Positions 1 to 8,285 of a stretch of 64,000 nt of DNA are shown here, piece after piece. This stretch comes from Candidatus Gastranaerophilales bacterium (GTDB lineage: Bacteria > Cyanobacteriota > Vampirovibrionia > Gastranaerophilales > Gastranaerophilaceae). The stretch lies in the NCBI GenBank assembly GCA_944323255.1, contig CALURU010000007.1, positions 48,811 through 112,810 on the forward strand. The letters are read 5' to 3'. A program made the position numbers and the translations under genes. A model generated the notes under the pieces. That model saw only the letters and a program-made list of their open reading frames with translations. It was not told the DNA's origin and did no database searches. The first letter of the stretch is position 1, and the number at the start of each line of letters is the position of its first letter.

Positions 1-477
1 TTTTCAATCCCCCTGTTCTCACCGTTCGCTCCAAGAGCCGACTTGAATAAATTTCCGTTCTATGAAATTGAATTTTTAAAAATAAACAATATAAAAGGCA
101 ATATAGTAACTCCTTTTGCACTCGGGAGCTACACATCTTATAAACTTTATCCTGATAATCTTATATATATGGATGGCAGATATGAAGAAGTTTATAATGA
201 CCATGAGTTCATGGTTCTCAAAGCTTTTGAAGCTATTGATCCAAACTGGCAGGATATCATTAAAAATTATCCTACTGATATACTTATGCCTAAAAAGGAA
301 ACAGCTGTATATGAACTTTTAAAACAACGTCCGGAATGGTCACTCATTTTTGAAGGAAGAGTCTGCGGAATTTTCGTAAAAAAAGGAATGGAAAAATTTT
401 CATACTATCAGCCTGAATATGATATAAATTATTATAGAAACACAATGTTTAAACATGGAGATTTCACTAATGACTAA
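1..477 (+). CDS. C-terminal fragment of a large (probably membrane) protein, cut by window start
   Basis: The reading frame is open from the first base and stops with TAA at 475-477, so the N-terminus lies outside the window. The visible ~158 residues contain no membrane segment. They look like the soluble tail found after the membrane part of PMT-type glycosyltransferase-like proteins: an IYMDGRYEEVY stretch, then an alternating pattern ending in LIFEGRVCGIFVKK. This resemblance is recalled, not searched, and the function is uncertain. The TTG at 43 is only an internal codon. The gene overlaps the lipase gene downstream (ATG at 470), which suggests translational coupling. Confidence 0.6.
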   Translation, partial: FSIPLFSPFAPRADLNKFPFYEIEFLKINNIKGNIVTPFALGSYTSYKLYPDNLIYMDGRYEEVYNDHEFMVLKAFEAIDPNWQDIIKNYPTDILMPKKETAVYELLKQRPEWSLIFEGRVCGIFVKKGMEKFSYYQPEYDINYYRNTMFKHGDFTND

Positions 478-1663
478 TCCGTTAAAATACACCTGCCTGT
501 TTGGCGGCGGTGCAGTAAGAGGTATGGCATATATAGGAACTATTAGAGCTCTTGAAGAGCTGGGAATAGAATACGATATAATAGGTGGATCTTCTGTAGG
601 ATCTATTATGGCAGCTCTGGTTGCCTGCGGATATAAATCCTATGAACTTGAAAATTTATTTATGAAAGTTAATTTTGATTTATTCAAAGATATCCATCTT
701 GGAATAGGTAAAGCTTTTGCAATTAGTAAGGGTGAAATCTTCCTCGACTGGCTAAATGAACTCTTGTTAAATAAAAATGAAACAGTAAGAAACAGGCATA
801 TAACGTTTAAAGATATTGATAAGAAACTTGTAATAATAACTACTAATCTCACAAAATTTTGCAATCAAGAATTTTCAATAATAACAACGCCGGATTTTGA
901 AATTGCACAGGCAATAAAAATTTCATCCAGCATGCCTGGACTTATGGCTCCATACAAATTTAACGATTGTTTTCTTGTTGATGGTGATTTACAGAAAGCT
1001 TCTCCAATGTGGAGACTTTCAGAAACTCTAAATAATTCTGAAAGCAGAATACTGGAATTTCGCCTTGAAGGAGATTACAGCAAAGATGAAAAAAATCCTA
1101 TATCTTTTATTAACACTATTTACAGTTGCGTTACAGATATTGCAACAGATTTTGTTACAGAACTCTATGGACAAAATGACAGGTATGATTGTATCCGGAT
1201 AAATACAGGAGATATTTTCTTTGCGGATTTTAATTTGAATAAAGAAGAGAGAAGAAAATTAATAGATATCGGCTACACCCAAACAATTTATTATTTTAAG
1301 AGTGTATTACCAAAGAAAAAACAAAAACTTGCAGAAGTATATGCACAGATTTTGACTTACCTTAAAAAGGCTTTAAAAGGACTTAAGGCTAACAATGTAG
1401 AAGAAGTTCAATGGTGGTTTGGCGATATTTTTACAACATTATGTGAAAATAAAGAAATCATAGATCCTTTAATCTATCAAAAAATTCTTGATTTAAAAAA
1501 CTCACTTGTTAAGGGTTCTACAACAGTATTATTTTTCCACACCTGTTTTAAGGGAGCAAAGAGGCTTGAAGCAGAAATGAAAGATGTCATAATGATTGTT
1601 AATAATCGTGTAAATGAACTCAGATTATACATCCAAAATTATCCAAAATGTGAAGTTTTGTAA
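470..1663 (+). CDS. Patatin-like phospholipase family protein
   Basis: About 398 residues. The N-terminus has the patatin signature in order: glycine-rich oxyanion loop GGGAVRG, nucleophile elbow GSSVG (G-x-S-x-G) about 30 residues later, and the catalytic Asp in DGD near residue 170. Family members are Ser-Asp dyad lipid acyl hydrolases. The C-terminal ~200 residues are helical and unassigned. No signal peptide is seen, so a cytoplasmic or membrane-associated enzyme is likely. I start it at ATG 470, which has GGAG at 457-460 and overlaps the previous stop by 8 nt; an in-frame ATG at 455 is the alternative. The physiological substrate is unknown. Confidence 0.82.
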   Translation: MTNPLKYTCLFGGGAVRGMAYIGTIRALEELGIEYDIIGGSSVGSIMAALVACGYKSYELENLFMKVNFDLFKDIHLGIGKAFAISKGEIFLDWLNELLLNKNETVRNRHITFKDIDKKLVIITTNLTKFCNQEFSIITTPDFEIAQAIKISSSMPGLMAPYKFNDCFLVDGDLQKASPMWRLSETLNNSESRILEFRLEGDYSKDEKNPISFINTIYSCVTDIATDFVTELYGQNDRYDCIRINTGDIFFADFNLNKEERRKLIDIGYTQTIYYFKSVLPKKKQKLAEVYAQILTYLKKALKGLKANNVEEVQWWFGDIFTTLCENKEIIDPLIYQKILDLKNSLVKGSTTVLFFHTCFKGAKRLEAEMKDVIMIVNNRVNELRLYIQNYPKCEVL

Positions 1664-1747
1664 AACTTTTCCAAAATACGGGGCATTTTTGTAATATTTC
1701 TTAACAAAAGTATTGAGTTTTATATACTTTTGATATATCATAAGTAT

Positions 1748-1783
1748 ATAAGGATTATTTGTTATGTGTTCGTCAATCCTTAT
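1748..1783. other. Imperfect-loop inverted repeat between lipase and sigma genes
   Basis: The 229-nt gap before the sigma gene holds a 9-bp inverted repeat (ATAAGGATT at 1748-1756, AATCCTTAT at 1775-1783) with an 18-nt loop and no T-run. Downstream at 1859-1877 are two copies of TTTACCCCC just before the sigma gene's AAGGAG. An operator or mRNA structure is possible. Nothing else is recognised here. Confidence 0.35.
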
Positions 1784-1892
1784 CACTCTACCAGGTTTGT
1801 AATATGTACTTTCCACAGCCCGCTTCAAACCTGTCGTCCAAAAACTAACCAAATTATATTTACCCCCATTTACCCCCAAGGAGTTTAACAGT

Positions 1893-2780
1893 ATGAAAGA
1901 AACAGCTATCAAAATGAAAAGAACAACAAACCCTTCAAGAAGCGGATTTGTATCATTCAATGGAGAGGATATGACCTCTTACATTAAAAAAATTAATTCT
2001 TTTAGATCACTTAACAGTGAAGAAGAAAAGGAAATTGCAAGACGTGCAAAATCTGGTGACAAAGAAGCAAAGAAGCTTCTTGTACAATCTAATCTTAAAT
2101 TAGTCTTGACCATTGCAAGAAAAGCTATACACGTTTCAAAGTTACCTATGATTGACTTGATTCAGGAAGGTAATTTAGGCTTAATGGTAGCAGCAGAAAA
2201 ATTTAATCCTGAATTAGGCTACAGATTTTCAACTTATGCAAGTTGGTGGATTAAACAGGCTATGTTTAAGGCTATTTCTGAACAATCATATTGTATGAAG
2301 ATTCCGGTATATATACAAGAAACTCTTTCAAAATTTTCAAAAATTAAAACAGAGATGGAAAGGACATATAACTGCCAGGTTACAAACAGAGATGTTGCTG
2401 AAAAAATGAATCTTGAACCGGAAAAGATTGACACATTTTTATCCGCATACACAACTACTGTATCTATAGAAGGCAGCTTTGACGGCAAAAACGGAAGCGA
2501 ATTAAATGTTGCTGATATTTTAGAAGATGAAAAATGCAATGTTGAAGAATCAATCGAATATGAAGAATTAAAAAAAGAAATTACCAGTGTTGTATCAACG
2601 CTTAAAGAACGTGAACAAACTGTAATAAAAATGCGTTTCGGGCTTGAAAATTTTGCAAGAACAACACTTGAAGATATCGGAAAACTCTTCGGCGTCACAA
2701 AAGAATGTATACGTCAGACAGAAATGAGAGCCATAAATAAATTAAGAGGCAATTACTTATTAAGCTGTTATGCTGACTAA
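1893..2780 (+). CDS. RNA polymerase sigma-70 family factor, RpoD/SigA-related (group 2 type)
   Basis: 295 residues. Regions 1.2 (from about residue 28), 2 (DLIQEGNLGL, then YRFSTYASWWIKQAM, the -10 recognition and melting helix), 3 and 4 (TLEDIGKLFGVTKECIRQTE helix-turn-helix near the C-terminus) are all present. Region 1.1 is missing and the protein is shorter than primary sigma factors, so it is best read as a group 2 factor of the kind cyanobacteria carry in several copies. Its intact region 2 predicts housekeeping-like -10 boxes. The start has AAGGAG at 1878-1883. The gene appears monocistronic, with a terminator directly after it. Which promoters it serves cannot be told from sequence. 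Confidence 0.88.
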   Translation: MKETAIKMKRTTNPSRSGFVSFNGEDMTSYIKKINSFRSLNSEEEKEIARRAKSGDKEAKKLLVQSNLKLVLTIARKAIHVSKLPMIDLIQEGNLGLMVAAEKFNPELGYRFSTYASWWIKQAMFKAISEQSYCMKIPVYIQETLSKFSKIKTEMERTYNCQVTNRDVAEKMNLEPEKIDTFLSAYTTTVSIEGSFDGKNGSELNVADILEDEKCNVEESIEYEELKKEITSVVSTLKEREQTVIKMRFGLENFARTTLEDIGKLFGVTKECIRQTEMRAINKLRGNYLLSCYAD

Positions 2781-2784
2781 AAAG

Positions 2785-2825
2785 AAAAAATGATTTGTAA
2801 TAGACTATTTACAAATCATTTTTTT
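2785..2825 (+). terminator. Rho-independent terminator after sigma factor gene
   Basis: The hairpin arms ATGATTTGTAA and TTACAAATCAT enclose an 8-nt loop and are followed by a run of seven T (2819-2825). Confidence 0.8.
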
Positions 2826-2829
2826 ATAA

Positions 2830-2974
2830 GTAAAATAAAATTACTCACTATCCTCAAGGGGTTAAGGAGTAAATGGAAGTCAAGTAGCTGTTTACTTTTT
2901 ACCGCCGTATGTGAAGTCCGGCAATAAAGGGGTCATTGACTTTATCACCGGATACAAGTGAAAGGAAATATAAA
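2830..2974 (+). promoter_or_regulatory. Structured 5' leader of rpsT (candidate cis-regulatory RNA)
   Basis: About 140 nt of noncoding sequence precede rpsT and are more GC-rich than neighbouring spacers. Candidate helices are AGTAAA/TTTACT around a 17-nt loop (about 2868-2896), GCCG/CGGC (about 2904-2922), and ATAAAG/CTTTAT enclosing GTC/GAC (about 2924-2945). AAGTC at about 2914 could instead pair with GACTT at about 2937, so alternative folds exist. S20 is autoregulated translationally in Escherichia coli, which makes a regulatory leader plausible. I do not recognise a named RNA family. Confidence 0.4.
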
Positions 2975-3241
2975 ATGGCAAATATTAAGTCAGCAAAAAA
3001 AAGAGTTCTTATTGCAGAAGCAAACAGACAAAGAAATGTAGCATTCAAAACTTCAATTAAAAGTGCTATCAAAAAAGCTTTATCATTAGCAGCAAGTGAA
3101 GATAAGGAAGCATTGAATGCAGCTATTTCTAAGGCATATCAATTATGCGACAAAGCTGTTTCAAAAGGTATTTTGCACAAAAATACAGCTGCCAGAAAGA
3201 AATCAAGACTTGTTCTTGCTATCAAAAAATTAGCAAAATAA
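2975..3241 (+). CDS. rpsT: 30S ribosomal protein S20
   Basis: 88 residues beginning MANIKSAKKR, the family's typical N-terminus, followed by the basic helical bundle and the characteristic GILHKNTAARKKSRL segment near the C-terminus. S20 binds 16S rRNA early in 30S assembly. ATG 2975 is the start because AAAGGA (2961-2966) sits 8 nt upstream; the in-frame TTG at 2936 only extends into the noncoding leader. The gene is monocistronic, with a structured leader before it and a strong terminator after it. Confidence 0.95.
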   Translation: MANIKSAKKRVLIAEANRQRNVAFKTSIKSAIKKALSLAASEDKEALNAAISKAYQLCDKAVSKGILHKNTAARKKSRLVLAIKKLAK

Positions 3242-3259
3242 GCTGATAAAATTAGTCAT

Positions 3260-3297
3260 AAAAGTGCCTTTTCTAAAAAGAAAAGGCACTTTTTTTA
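3260..3297. terminator. Bidirectional terminator between rpsT and the convergent GT gene
   Basis: The stem AAAAGTGCCTTTTCT/AGAAAAGGCACTTTT is flanked by T-runs on both strands. The T-run on the plus strand reaches into the stop region of the convergent gene. Confidence 0.88.
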
Positions 3298-4680
3298 TTT
3301 TTCAAATTTTATTACGGTAGAATATGCGTTATACTTTTCCAGAATATTAATATTTTTAGAGAGTTTTTCTTCCGGATCTTTTTTCAGAATTAAATAATAA
3401 ACTCCCTTTGGCAGAGTGTCGAGTTCTTTATTACAATTTTCTCTATAAACATCACTACAATCATTTTTTAAGAAAATTATATGATTTTTATTGTTTATAT
3501 AATAAAGATACTTTACAAATGTATTATCGAGAATTATTACTTCATTCGGCTTAATTTGTTTTTGAACAAAAATTATGGCTTCCCTTGCGGAAGTTAAAAA
3601 CCTTACGGGACGGATTGTATAAAATATAGAACTTAGAAAAGACAAGAGACAGATAAGAGTAAGAATTGTTTTTTGGTATTTCAGAGAATAACCTGCAAGG
3701 GCGATTACAAATAACGGAAATAAAAACAGAATTAATCTTGCTTCTATAGGATAAAGTTTCAAGGCAGAAGCAGAAAAAGTCAAAAATATTGGAAGATAAA
3801 TATACAATTTCCTCAAAATATCGTCTTTCTTTGGCGGGAAAATGGCAGATATTGCAGTCAATAACACAAAGAAACCTACAGCTTCTGCGATAAATTTATT
3901 AAAACAGAACAATTCGCCGAATCGTATTACAATCCTGGCCGGATGATTTAGGGAAACAAAGCCGTAACCATTCTGCCACCAGTTGTACATACCGGCATAA
4001 TTATAGTTTGAAACATATTTTAGGGAGAAAAAATAGAACCAAATAATACTTGCAAAAAACGGCAGATACGACTTTATTATAAGTTTTGGATTTTTATACA
4101 AAACAAGAAAAAAATAACTTCCGATTATAAAAAGCGACGATAGAGAAAACCAGGGTGCAGCAGCAATAATTGCGGCATAATACCACCTAAATTTCCCTTC
4201 AAATAAAATCTTATAAAAAATAAGCATTAATATAATTGAGACTAAGAGCTCTAAAGAATACTGCTTAAACTGTGCACAATACAGAATTGTTGTAGTATTA
4301 AAAACAAAAATAAAAAGCCCTGTTAAAATTGAAAATTTATCTTTCACAAACCTTTTTAAAAGAGCATAAAAAAGAGGAATAGCTGCTATTCCTGATACCA
4401 GAGGTATCAAACGGAGAATTAAATCTCTTATATAAACAGAATCTGAATGTATAAGCCGGTATAAAAATTTGGTCATTACCAGAAATAGCGGAGGTGCAAC
4501 CTGCAAATAATCCAGTCCTTTAAATAAATCTAAGTACGGTTTGCACATAATATTTATTGCAAGAGCAGCTTCATCATGCCAGAAAGAAATATTCCTGAAA
4601 TAGGCATAGAATCTTACCAGAACTCCAAGAATACAAATAAAGATAATGCTATATTGAAAACCGCTTTTTTCAAGCTTCAC
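3295..4680 (-). CDS. Polytopic membrane protein, GT-C (PMT/ArnT-like) glycosyltransferase family
   Basis: About 461 residues with roughly 10-12 hydrophobic segments and a short soluble C-terminus. After the first membrane span comes FRNISFWHDEAALA; an acidic pair in the first outer loop is the catalytic hallmark of GT-C transferases, which move sugars from polyprenyl-phosphate donors. Substrate unknown. I place the start at GTG 4680: GGAGG lies 8 nt upstream and the start falls just after the rarA stop. The longer ATG at 4719 would overlap rarA by 35 nt. It is probably cotranscribed with rarA. Confidence 0.7.
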   Translation of the reverse strand: MKLEKSGFQYSIIFICILGVLVRFYAYFRNISFWHDEAALAINIMCKPYLDLFKGLDYLQVAPPLFLVMTKFLYRLIHSDSVYIRDLILRLIPLVSGIAAIPLFYALLKRFVKDKFSILTGLFIFVFNTTTILYCAQFKQYSLELLVSIILMLIFYKILFEGKFRWYYAAIIAAAPWFSLSSLFIIGSYFFLVLYKNPKLIIKSYLPFFASIIWFYFFSLKYVSNYNYAGMYNWWQNGYGFVSLNHPARIVIRFGELFCFNKFIAEAVGFFVLLTAISAIFPPKKDDILRKLYIYLPIFLTFSASALKLYPIEARLILFLFPLFVIALAGYSLKYQKTILTLICLLSFLSSIFYTIRPVRFLTSAREAIIFVQKQIKPNEVIILDNTFVKYLYYINNKNHIIFLKNDCSDVYRENCNKELDTLPKGVYYLILKKDPEEKLSKNINILEKYNAYSTVIKFEK

Positions 4681-4684
4681 CCTG

Positions 4685-5917
4685 CTACTCCTCCAGATAT
4701 TTTTTCCCGACAAGCTCATCCGGCATAAATTGTTGTTCTATATCCGGAGCATCCGGCGTATAAATATACCCGACACCGAATCCGTATTTTTTTGCATCTT
4801 TATAATGAGCATCTCTCAAGTGCATAGGAGGCGGAAAGTCATTTCCCGCTTCTATATCAGCCAGAGCTTTATCTATTGCAAGACAAACTTTGTTAGATTT
4901 AGGAGCTTTTGCTACATACACAACGGCATTTGCAAGAGGAAGCCTGCCTTCCGGAAGTCCAATTATCTCAACCGCACGATAGGCATTGATTGCAATATCC
5001 ATTGCAAGAGGATCTGCATTTCCGACATCTTCAGCAGCACACACAATAAGCCTTCTTGCAATAAATCTTGGATCTTCTCCTGCTTCAAGCATTTTGGCAA
5101 GATAATAAATTGCAGCATTCGGATCAGACCCTCGCAAACTTTTTTGGAAAGCCGATGCGCAGTCATAATGTTCCTGTGTTGAATATCTGGTATTTCTTTT
5201 TTGAGTAATACTTTCAAGAATTTCTACAGACAACAACCTTGTATCTCCTGAAAAATTACTCGCAAAATAAGAATTTTCAACAAGATTAAGCGCACATCTT
5301 GCATCACCTCTTGCATTATTTACAATAAATTTTGTAACCTCATCATCATACTGAATAGGCTGATAATTTTTCTCCAGATATTCAAACCCCCGATTAACGA
5401 TTTTTGCCATACTGACATCATTAATCGGATTAAGTCTTATTACCTGAACCCTTGAAAGAAGTGCCGGTACTACCTGAAACGAAGGGTTCTCAGTTGTTGA
5501 CCCTATCAGAAATATCGTTCCATTTTCAATATGCGGCAAAAGCGCATCCTGCTGGGTTTTAGAATACCTGTGAATTTCATCTATAAACAAAATAGTCTTT
5601 TGCCCTGCACGCAATGCTTGTCTTGCCTGCTCTACAGTTTCTTTAATCTCTTTTATGCCGGAAGTAACAGCGGAAAGTTCAATAAACTGCGCACTAACTT
5701 TTGTTGCTATAAGTCTTGCAAGCGTAGTCTTGCCGCACCCCGGAGTCCCCCATAATATCAATGAAAAAAGACGCTGGGTTTTTAAAAGATTTAAAAGCGG
5801 TGAATTTGGCGCTACAACATTTGACTGACCGAGAAATTCATCCAGAGTTTTAGGTCTCATCAGCTCTGCAAGTGGTGTTTGACGATTCACTTCCTCTAAC
5901 TGTGTAAACAAATCCAT
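4685..5917 (-). CDS. rarA: Replication-associated recombination protein A (MgsA/RarA AAA+ ATPase)
   Basis: 410 residues of clamp-loader-like AAA+ ATPase. The N-terminal PLAELMRPKTLDEFLGQ box, Walker A GTPGCGKTTLA (about residues 57-67) and Walker B ILFIDEIHR are followed by sensor 1 STTENP and the SRC tetramerisation domain with GSDPNAAIYYLAKM. RarA acts at stalled replication forks and single-strand gaps. Length and motif order are normal. The GT-C gene follows 4 nt after its stop. Confidence 0.93.
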   Translation of the reverse strand: MDLFTQLEEVNRQTPLAELMRPKTLDEFLGQSNVVAPNSPLLNLLKTQRLFSLILWGTPGCGKTTLARLIATKVSAQFIELSAVTSGIKEIKETVEQARQALRAGQKTILFIDEIHRYSKTQQDALLPHIENGTIFLIGSTTENPSFQVVPALLSRVQVIRLNPINDVSMAKIVNRGFEYLEKNYQPIQYDDEVTKFIVNNARGDARCALNLVENSYFASNFSGDTRLLSVEILESITQKRNTRYSTQEHYDCASAFQKSLRGSDPNAAIYYLAKMLEAGEDPRFIARRLIVCAAEDVGNADPLAMDIAINAYRAVEIIGLPEGRLPLANAVVYVAKAPKSNKVCLAIDKALADIEAGNDFPPPMHLRDAHYKDAKKYGFGVGYIYTPDAPDIEQQFMPDELVGKKYLEE

Positions 5918-5945
5918 AAAACTATGTTAACACAAAGAGTTATGT

Positions 5946-5951
5946 TATAAT
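5946..5951 (+). promoter_or_regulatory. -10 box of the rubrerythrin promoter
   Basis: TATAAT lies 30 nt before the ATG in the divergent rarA/rbr spacer. No good -35 hexamer is seen at 17 nt. Confidence 0.5.
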
Positions 5952-5981
5952 ACTACTTTAAGAATAGAGAAAGGAGTTTAT

Positions 5982-6521
5982 ATGGAATTAAGAGGCTCAA
6001 AGACAGAAGCGAATTTAAAAACGGCATTTGCCGGCGAATCAGAAGCAAGAAATAAGTATACTTATTATGCTTCTCAAGCAAAAAAAGACGGTTTTGTACA
6101 AATTGCAAGACTTTTTGAAGAAACTGCAAACAATGAAAAAGAACATGCAAAAATCTGGTTCAAGTTATTACACGGAGGCTCAATTTCTTCAACTATAGAA
6201 AATCTGGAAGATGCTGCTGCCGGGGAAAATTACGAATGGACAGATATGTATGCAACTTTTGCGAAAGAAGCAAGAGAAGAAGGGTTTAATGAAATTGCAC
6301 TGTTGTTTGAAAATGTTGCAAAAATTGAAAAAGATCATGAAGAAAGATACAGAAAATTACTTGAAAATATAAAGAAAGAAGAAGTTTTCAAGAAATCAGA
6401 ACCGGTTGTTTGGGAATGCGCTAACTGCGGCTTTTCATACACCGGTGATAAAGCAATAGATACATGTCCTGTATGCAAACATCCGCAAAGTTATTTTATG
6501 ATTAAAGCCAAAAATTATTAG
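5982..6521 (+). CDS. rbr: Rubrerythrin (NADH peroxidase-type, di-iron plus rubredoxin)
   Basis: 179 residues. The N-terminal ferritin-like domain carries the di-iron ligands in [20 protein letters not shown] and [10 protein letters not shown]. The C-terminal rubredoxin-like domain has CANCGF and [11 protein letters not shown], giving a four-Cys iron site. Rubrerythrins reduce hydrogen peroxide in anaerobes. The superoxide reductase and ferritin at 43.7-44.5 kb would complete an oxygen-defence set. AAAGGAG sits before ATG 5982, and a hairpin follows the gene. Confidence 0.93.
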   Translation: MELRGSKTEANLKTAFAGESEARNKYTYYASQAKKDGFVQIARLFEETANNEKEHAKIWFKLLHGGSISSTIENLEDAAAGENYEWTDMYATFAKEAREEGFNEIALLFENVAKIEKDHEERYRKLLENIKKEEVFKKSEPVVWECANCGFSYTGDKAIDTCPVCKHPQSYFMIKAKNY

Positions 6522-6542
6522 TAATATTAACAGAGCTTCAAG

Positions 6543-6579
6543 CCCAAAGGCGGAATTGTTGCACATTTCCGCCTTTGGG
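6543..6579. terminator. Hairpin between convergent rbr and purB
   Basis: A 13-bp perfect stem (CCCAAAGGCGGAA/TTCCGCCTTTGGG) with an 11-nt loop lies between two convergent genes. Its T-run is weak on both sides. Confidence 0.65.
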
Positions 6580-6591
6580 TTATTCTAATAA

Positions 6592-7872
6592 CTACAAAAA
6601 CCTTGCAAACACTTCATCAATATTTTTCAAATAATCTTTTGTATCAAAGCATTCCTCAAGTTCTTTATCAGTGAAGATATTTTCGCTTTTTAGCCCTTTT
6701 CTAAAATTCCCGCCGTTTAAAGCTTCCAGTGCATGCTTTTGAACAATTCTGTATGCCTCTTCTCTTGAATACCCCTTTTCTTCAACAAGCTTCAACAAAA
6801 CTTTCTGTGAAAATACAACTCCGCCGTATAATTTTGTATTCTTTAGCATATTCTCTTCGTGAATTACCAGATTTTCCATAACTTCTTTAAATCGATGGAG
6901 CATAAAATCTATCAGAGTTAAAGAATCCGGGAAAATAATTCTTTCAGCAGAACTGTGAGAGATATCTCTTTCATGCCAGAGATTAATATTTTCAAATGCT
7001 GCTAACATATTTGAGCGTACAACTCTCGCAAGCCCGCAGAGATTTTCGCACAAAACAGGATTCTTCTTATGCGGCATAGCTGAAGATCCTTTTTGGTTTG
7101 CTCCGAAACCTTCTTCAACTTCTCTTACTTCCGTTTTCTGCAAATGTCTGATTTCAGTTGCAAATTGTTCTATTAAAGCAGCTATAATTGCAAGTGACGA
7201 CATGAATTTTGCATGCCTGTCTCTAGATATAATTTGTGTTGAAATTTTTGCCGGTTTTAAGCCAAGTTCTTCACATGTTATTTTCTCTATTTCGGTCGGA
7301 ACATTGCTATAAGTCCCTACAGGACCTGAAATTTGTCCTACAAAAATTTCATCAAGAGCTGATTTAAAGCTTTCTTTTGCTCTTTCTAAACCATCAAACC
7401 AGTTCAGGAGTTTAAATCCGAAGGTCATAACTTCTGCGTGCACTCCGTGAGAACGTCCAATACAAACAGTATTTTTGTATTTAAAAGCCTTTTCTTTTAC
7501 AACTTGAATTAAACTATCCAATTCTTTCATTATAATCTTTGAACTGTCAACAATCTGCAGAGCAAAAGCTGTATCAATAACATCTGAGCTTGTCAAACCC
7601 ATATGAATATATTTTGCATTTTCTTTCCCCACAGATTCATTAACAGAGGTCAGAAAGGCAATCACATCATGCTTCACTTCTCTTTCAATTTCATCTATAC
7701 GCTCTACGGAAAAAGAAGCTTTTTCTTTGATTTGATTAAGCGATTCTTGCGGTATAACTCCCAGTTTTGCATACGCCTCACATACAGCCAGTTCAACTTT
7801 TAAATAGTAGTTGAATTTCGTCTCTAAATCCCAGATTTTTTTAATTTCTTCTCTTGAATATCTATCAATCAT
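6592..7872 (-). CDS. purB: Adenylosuccinate lyase
   Basis: 426 residues of the fumarase/aspartase superfamily. The signature GSSAMPHKKNP (about residue 263), the SRDRHA stretch and the GLTSSDVIDTA segment are all present. The enzyme releases fumarate in two steps of purine synthesis (SAICAR to AICAR, and adenylosuccinate to AMP). The N-terminal YSREEIKKIWDLETKFNYYL is typical. There is no Shine-Dalgarno; a TATAAT box ends 6 nt before the ATG, so the mRNA is probably leaderless. Confidence 0.95.
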   Translation of the reverse strand: MIDRYSREEIKKIWDLETKFNYYLKVELAVCEAYAKLGVIPQESLNQIKEKASFSVERIDEIEREVKHDVIAFLTSVNESVGKENAKYIHMGLTSSDVIDTAFALQIVDSSKIIMKELDSLIQVVKEKAFKYKNTVCIGRSHGVHAEVMTFGFKLLNWFDGLERAKESFKSALDEIFVGQISGPVGTYSNVPTEIEKITCEELGLKPAKISTQIISRDRHAKFMSSLAIIAALIEQFATEIRHLQKTEVREVEEGFGANQKGSSAMPHKKNPVLCENLCGLARVVRSNMLAAFENINLWHERDISHSSAERIIFPDSLTLIDFMLHRFKEVMENLVIHEENMLKNTKLYGGVVFSQKVLLKLVEEKGYSREEAYRIVQKHALEALNGGNFRKGLKSENIFTDKELEECFDTKDYLKNIDEVFARFL

Positions 7873-7878
7873 AAATTG

Positions 7879-7884
7879 ATTATA
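7879..7884 (-). promoter_or_regulatory. -10 box of a leaderless purB promoter
   Basis: On the minus strand, TATAAT is followed by 6 nt and then the purB ATG, so transcription should start at or within 1-2 nt of the start codon. The -35 region (TTTTAA, weak) falls inside the preceding terminator stem. Confidence 0.65.
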
Positions 7885-7885
7885 T

Positions 7886-7914
7886 CAAAAAACGGGGAAG
7901 TTTAAAACTTCCCC
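7886..7914 (-). terminator. Terminator of the secreted coiled-coil gene pair
   Basis: On the minus strand, a stem of GGGGAAGTTT with AAACTTCCCC is followed by GTTTTTTG. It sits directly against the purB promoter. Confidence 0.82.
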
Positions 7915-7922
7915 ATATATTA

Positions 7923-8273
7923 TCAGTCATTATTAAAAAGAGATTTCCAGAAACTTGCTTCCTGCTGAAGAGCATTTTTTGTGTTTTCTCTTCTTTTCTG
8001 TGCTTCTTTCAAAGCCTTTTCTCTTTCTTTTTGCTTCTTTTCATAAGCTTTTTGACGTTCTTTTTGTCGTTTTTCATAAGCCTTCTGGCGTTCTTTCCGC
8101 TGCTTTTCGTAAGCTTTTTGCTGTGCCTCTGCCTGTGAGTTGAGTTCCTTTTCCTTTGTTGTAATAGGTGAAATCAGGTTGTCTACCCAATTCTGAACTC
8201 TGGATTCTGCAGCATTCGCCGCTATAGGTGAAATTAACATAACAGCGAGCAATGTCGTAAGAATCTTTTTCAT
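7923..8273 (-). CDS. Secreted, highly charged coiled-coil protein (paralogue 2)
   Basis: 116 residues. A Sec signal peptide (MKKILTTLLAVMLISPIAANA, then AES) precedes a short conserved segment WVDNLISPITTKEKELNSQ. The middle is a long Lys/Arg/Glu/Gln helix built from an about 10-residue repeat, QKAYEKRQKER, seen three or four times, and the end is aromatic (SFWKSLFNND). The same architecture occurs in the gene 12 nt upstream, so the pair arose by tandem duplication. AAGGAG precedes the start. No family is recognised; a periplasmic role is inference. Confidence 0.72.
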   Translation of the reverse strand: MKKILTTLLAVMLISPIAANAAESRVQNWVDNLISPITTKEKELNSQAEAQQKAYEKQRKERQKAYEKRQKERQKAYEKKQKEREKALKEAQKRRENTKNALQQEASFWKSLFNND

Positions 8274-8285
8274 ATAAATTACTCC

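Noticed and set aside
1625..1960. 111-residue minus-strand ORF over the lipase/sigma spacer
   Set aside because: It overlaps two real genes on the other strand, has no ribosome site and no recognisable protein features.
2850..2925. Signal recognition particle RNA in the rpsT leader (GGAAG...AAGTAGC resembles its loop)
   Set aside because: The conserved GGAAGGAAGCAGCC-type core is not matched and the flanking helix does not fit.
2936..2974. In-frame TTG extension of rpsT
   Set aside because: S20 universally begins near MANIKSA; ATG 2975 has a good ribosome site and the extension lies in the structured leader.
4681..4719. Longer ATG start of the GT-C membrane protein
   Set aside because: It would overlap rarA by 35 nt, while GTG 4680 has GGAGG at ideal distance and lies just past the rarA stop.
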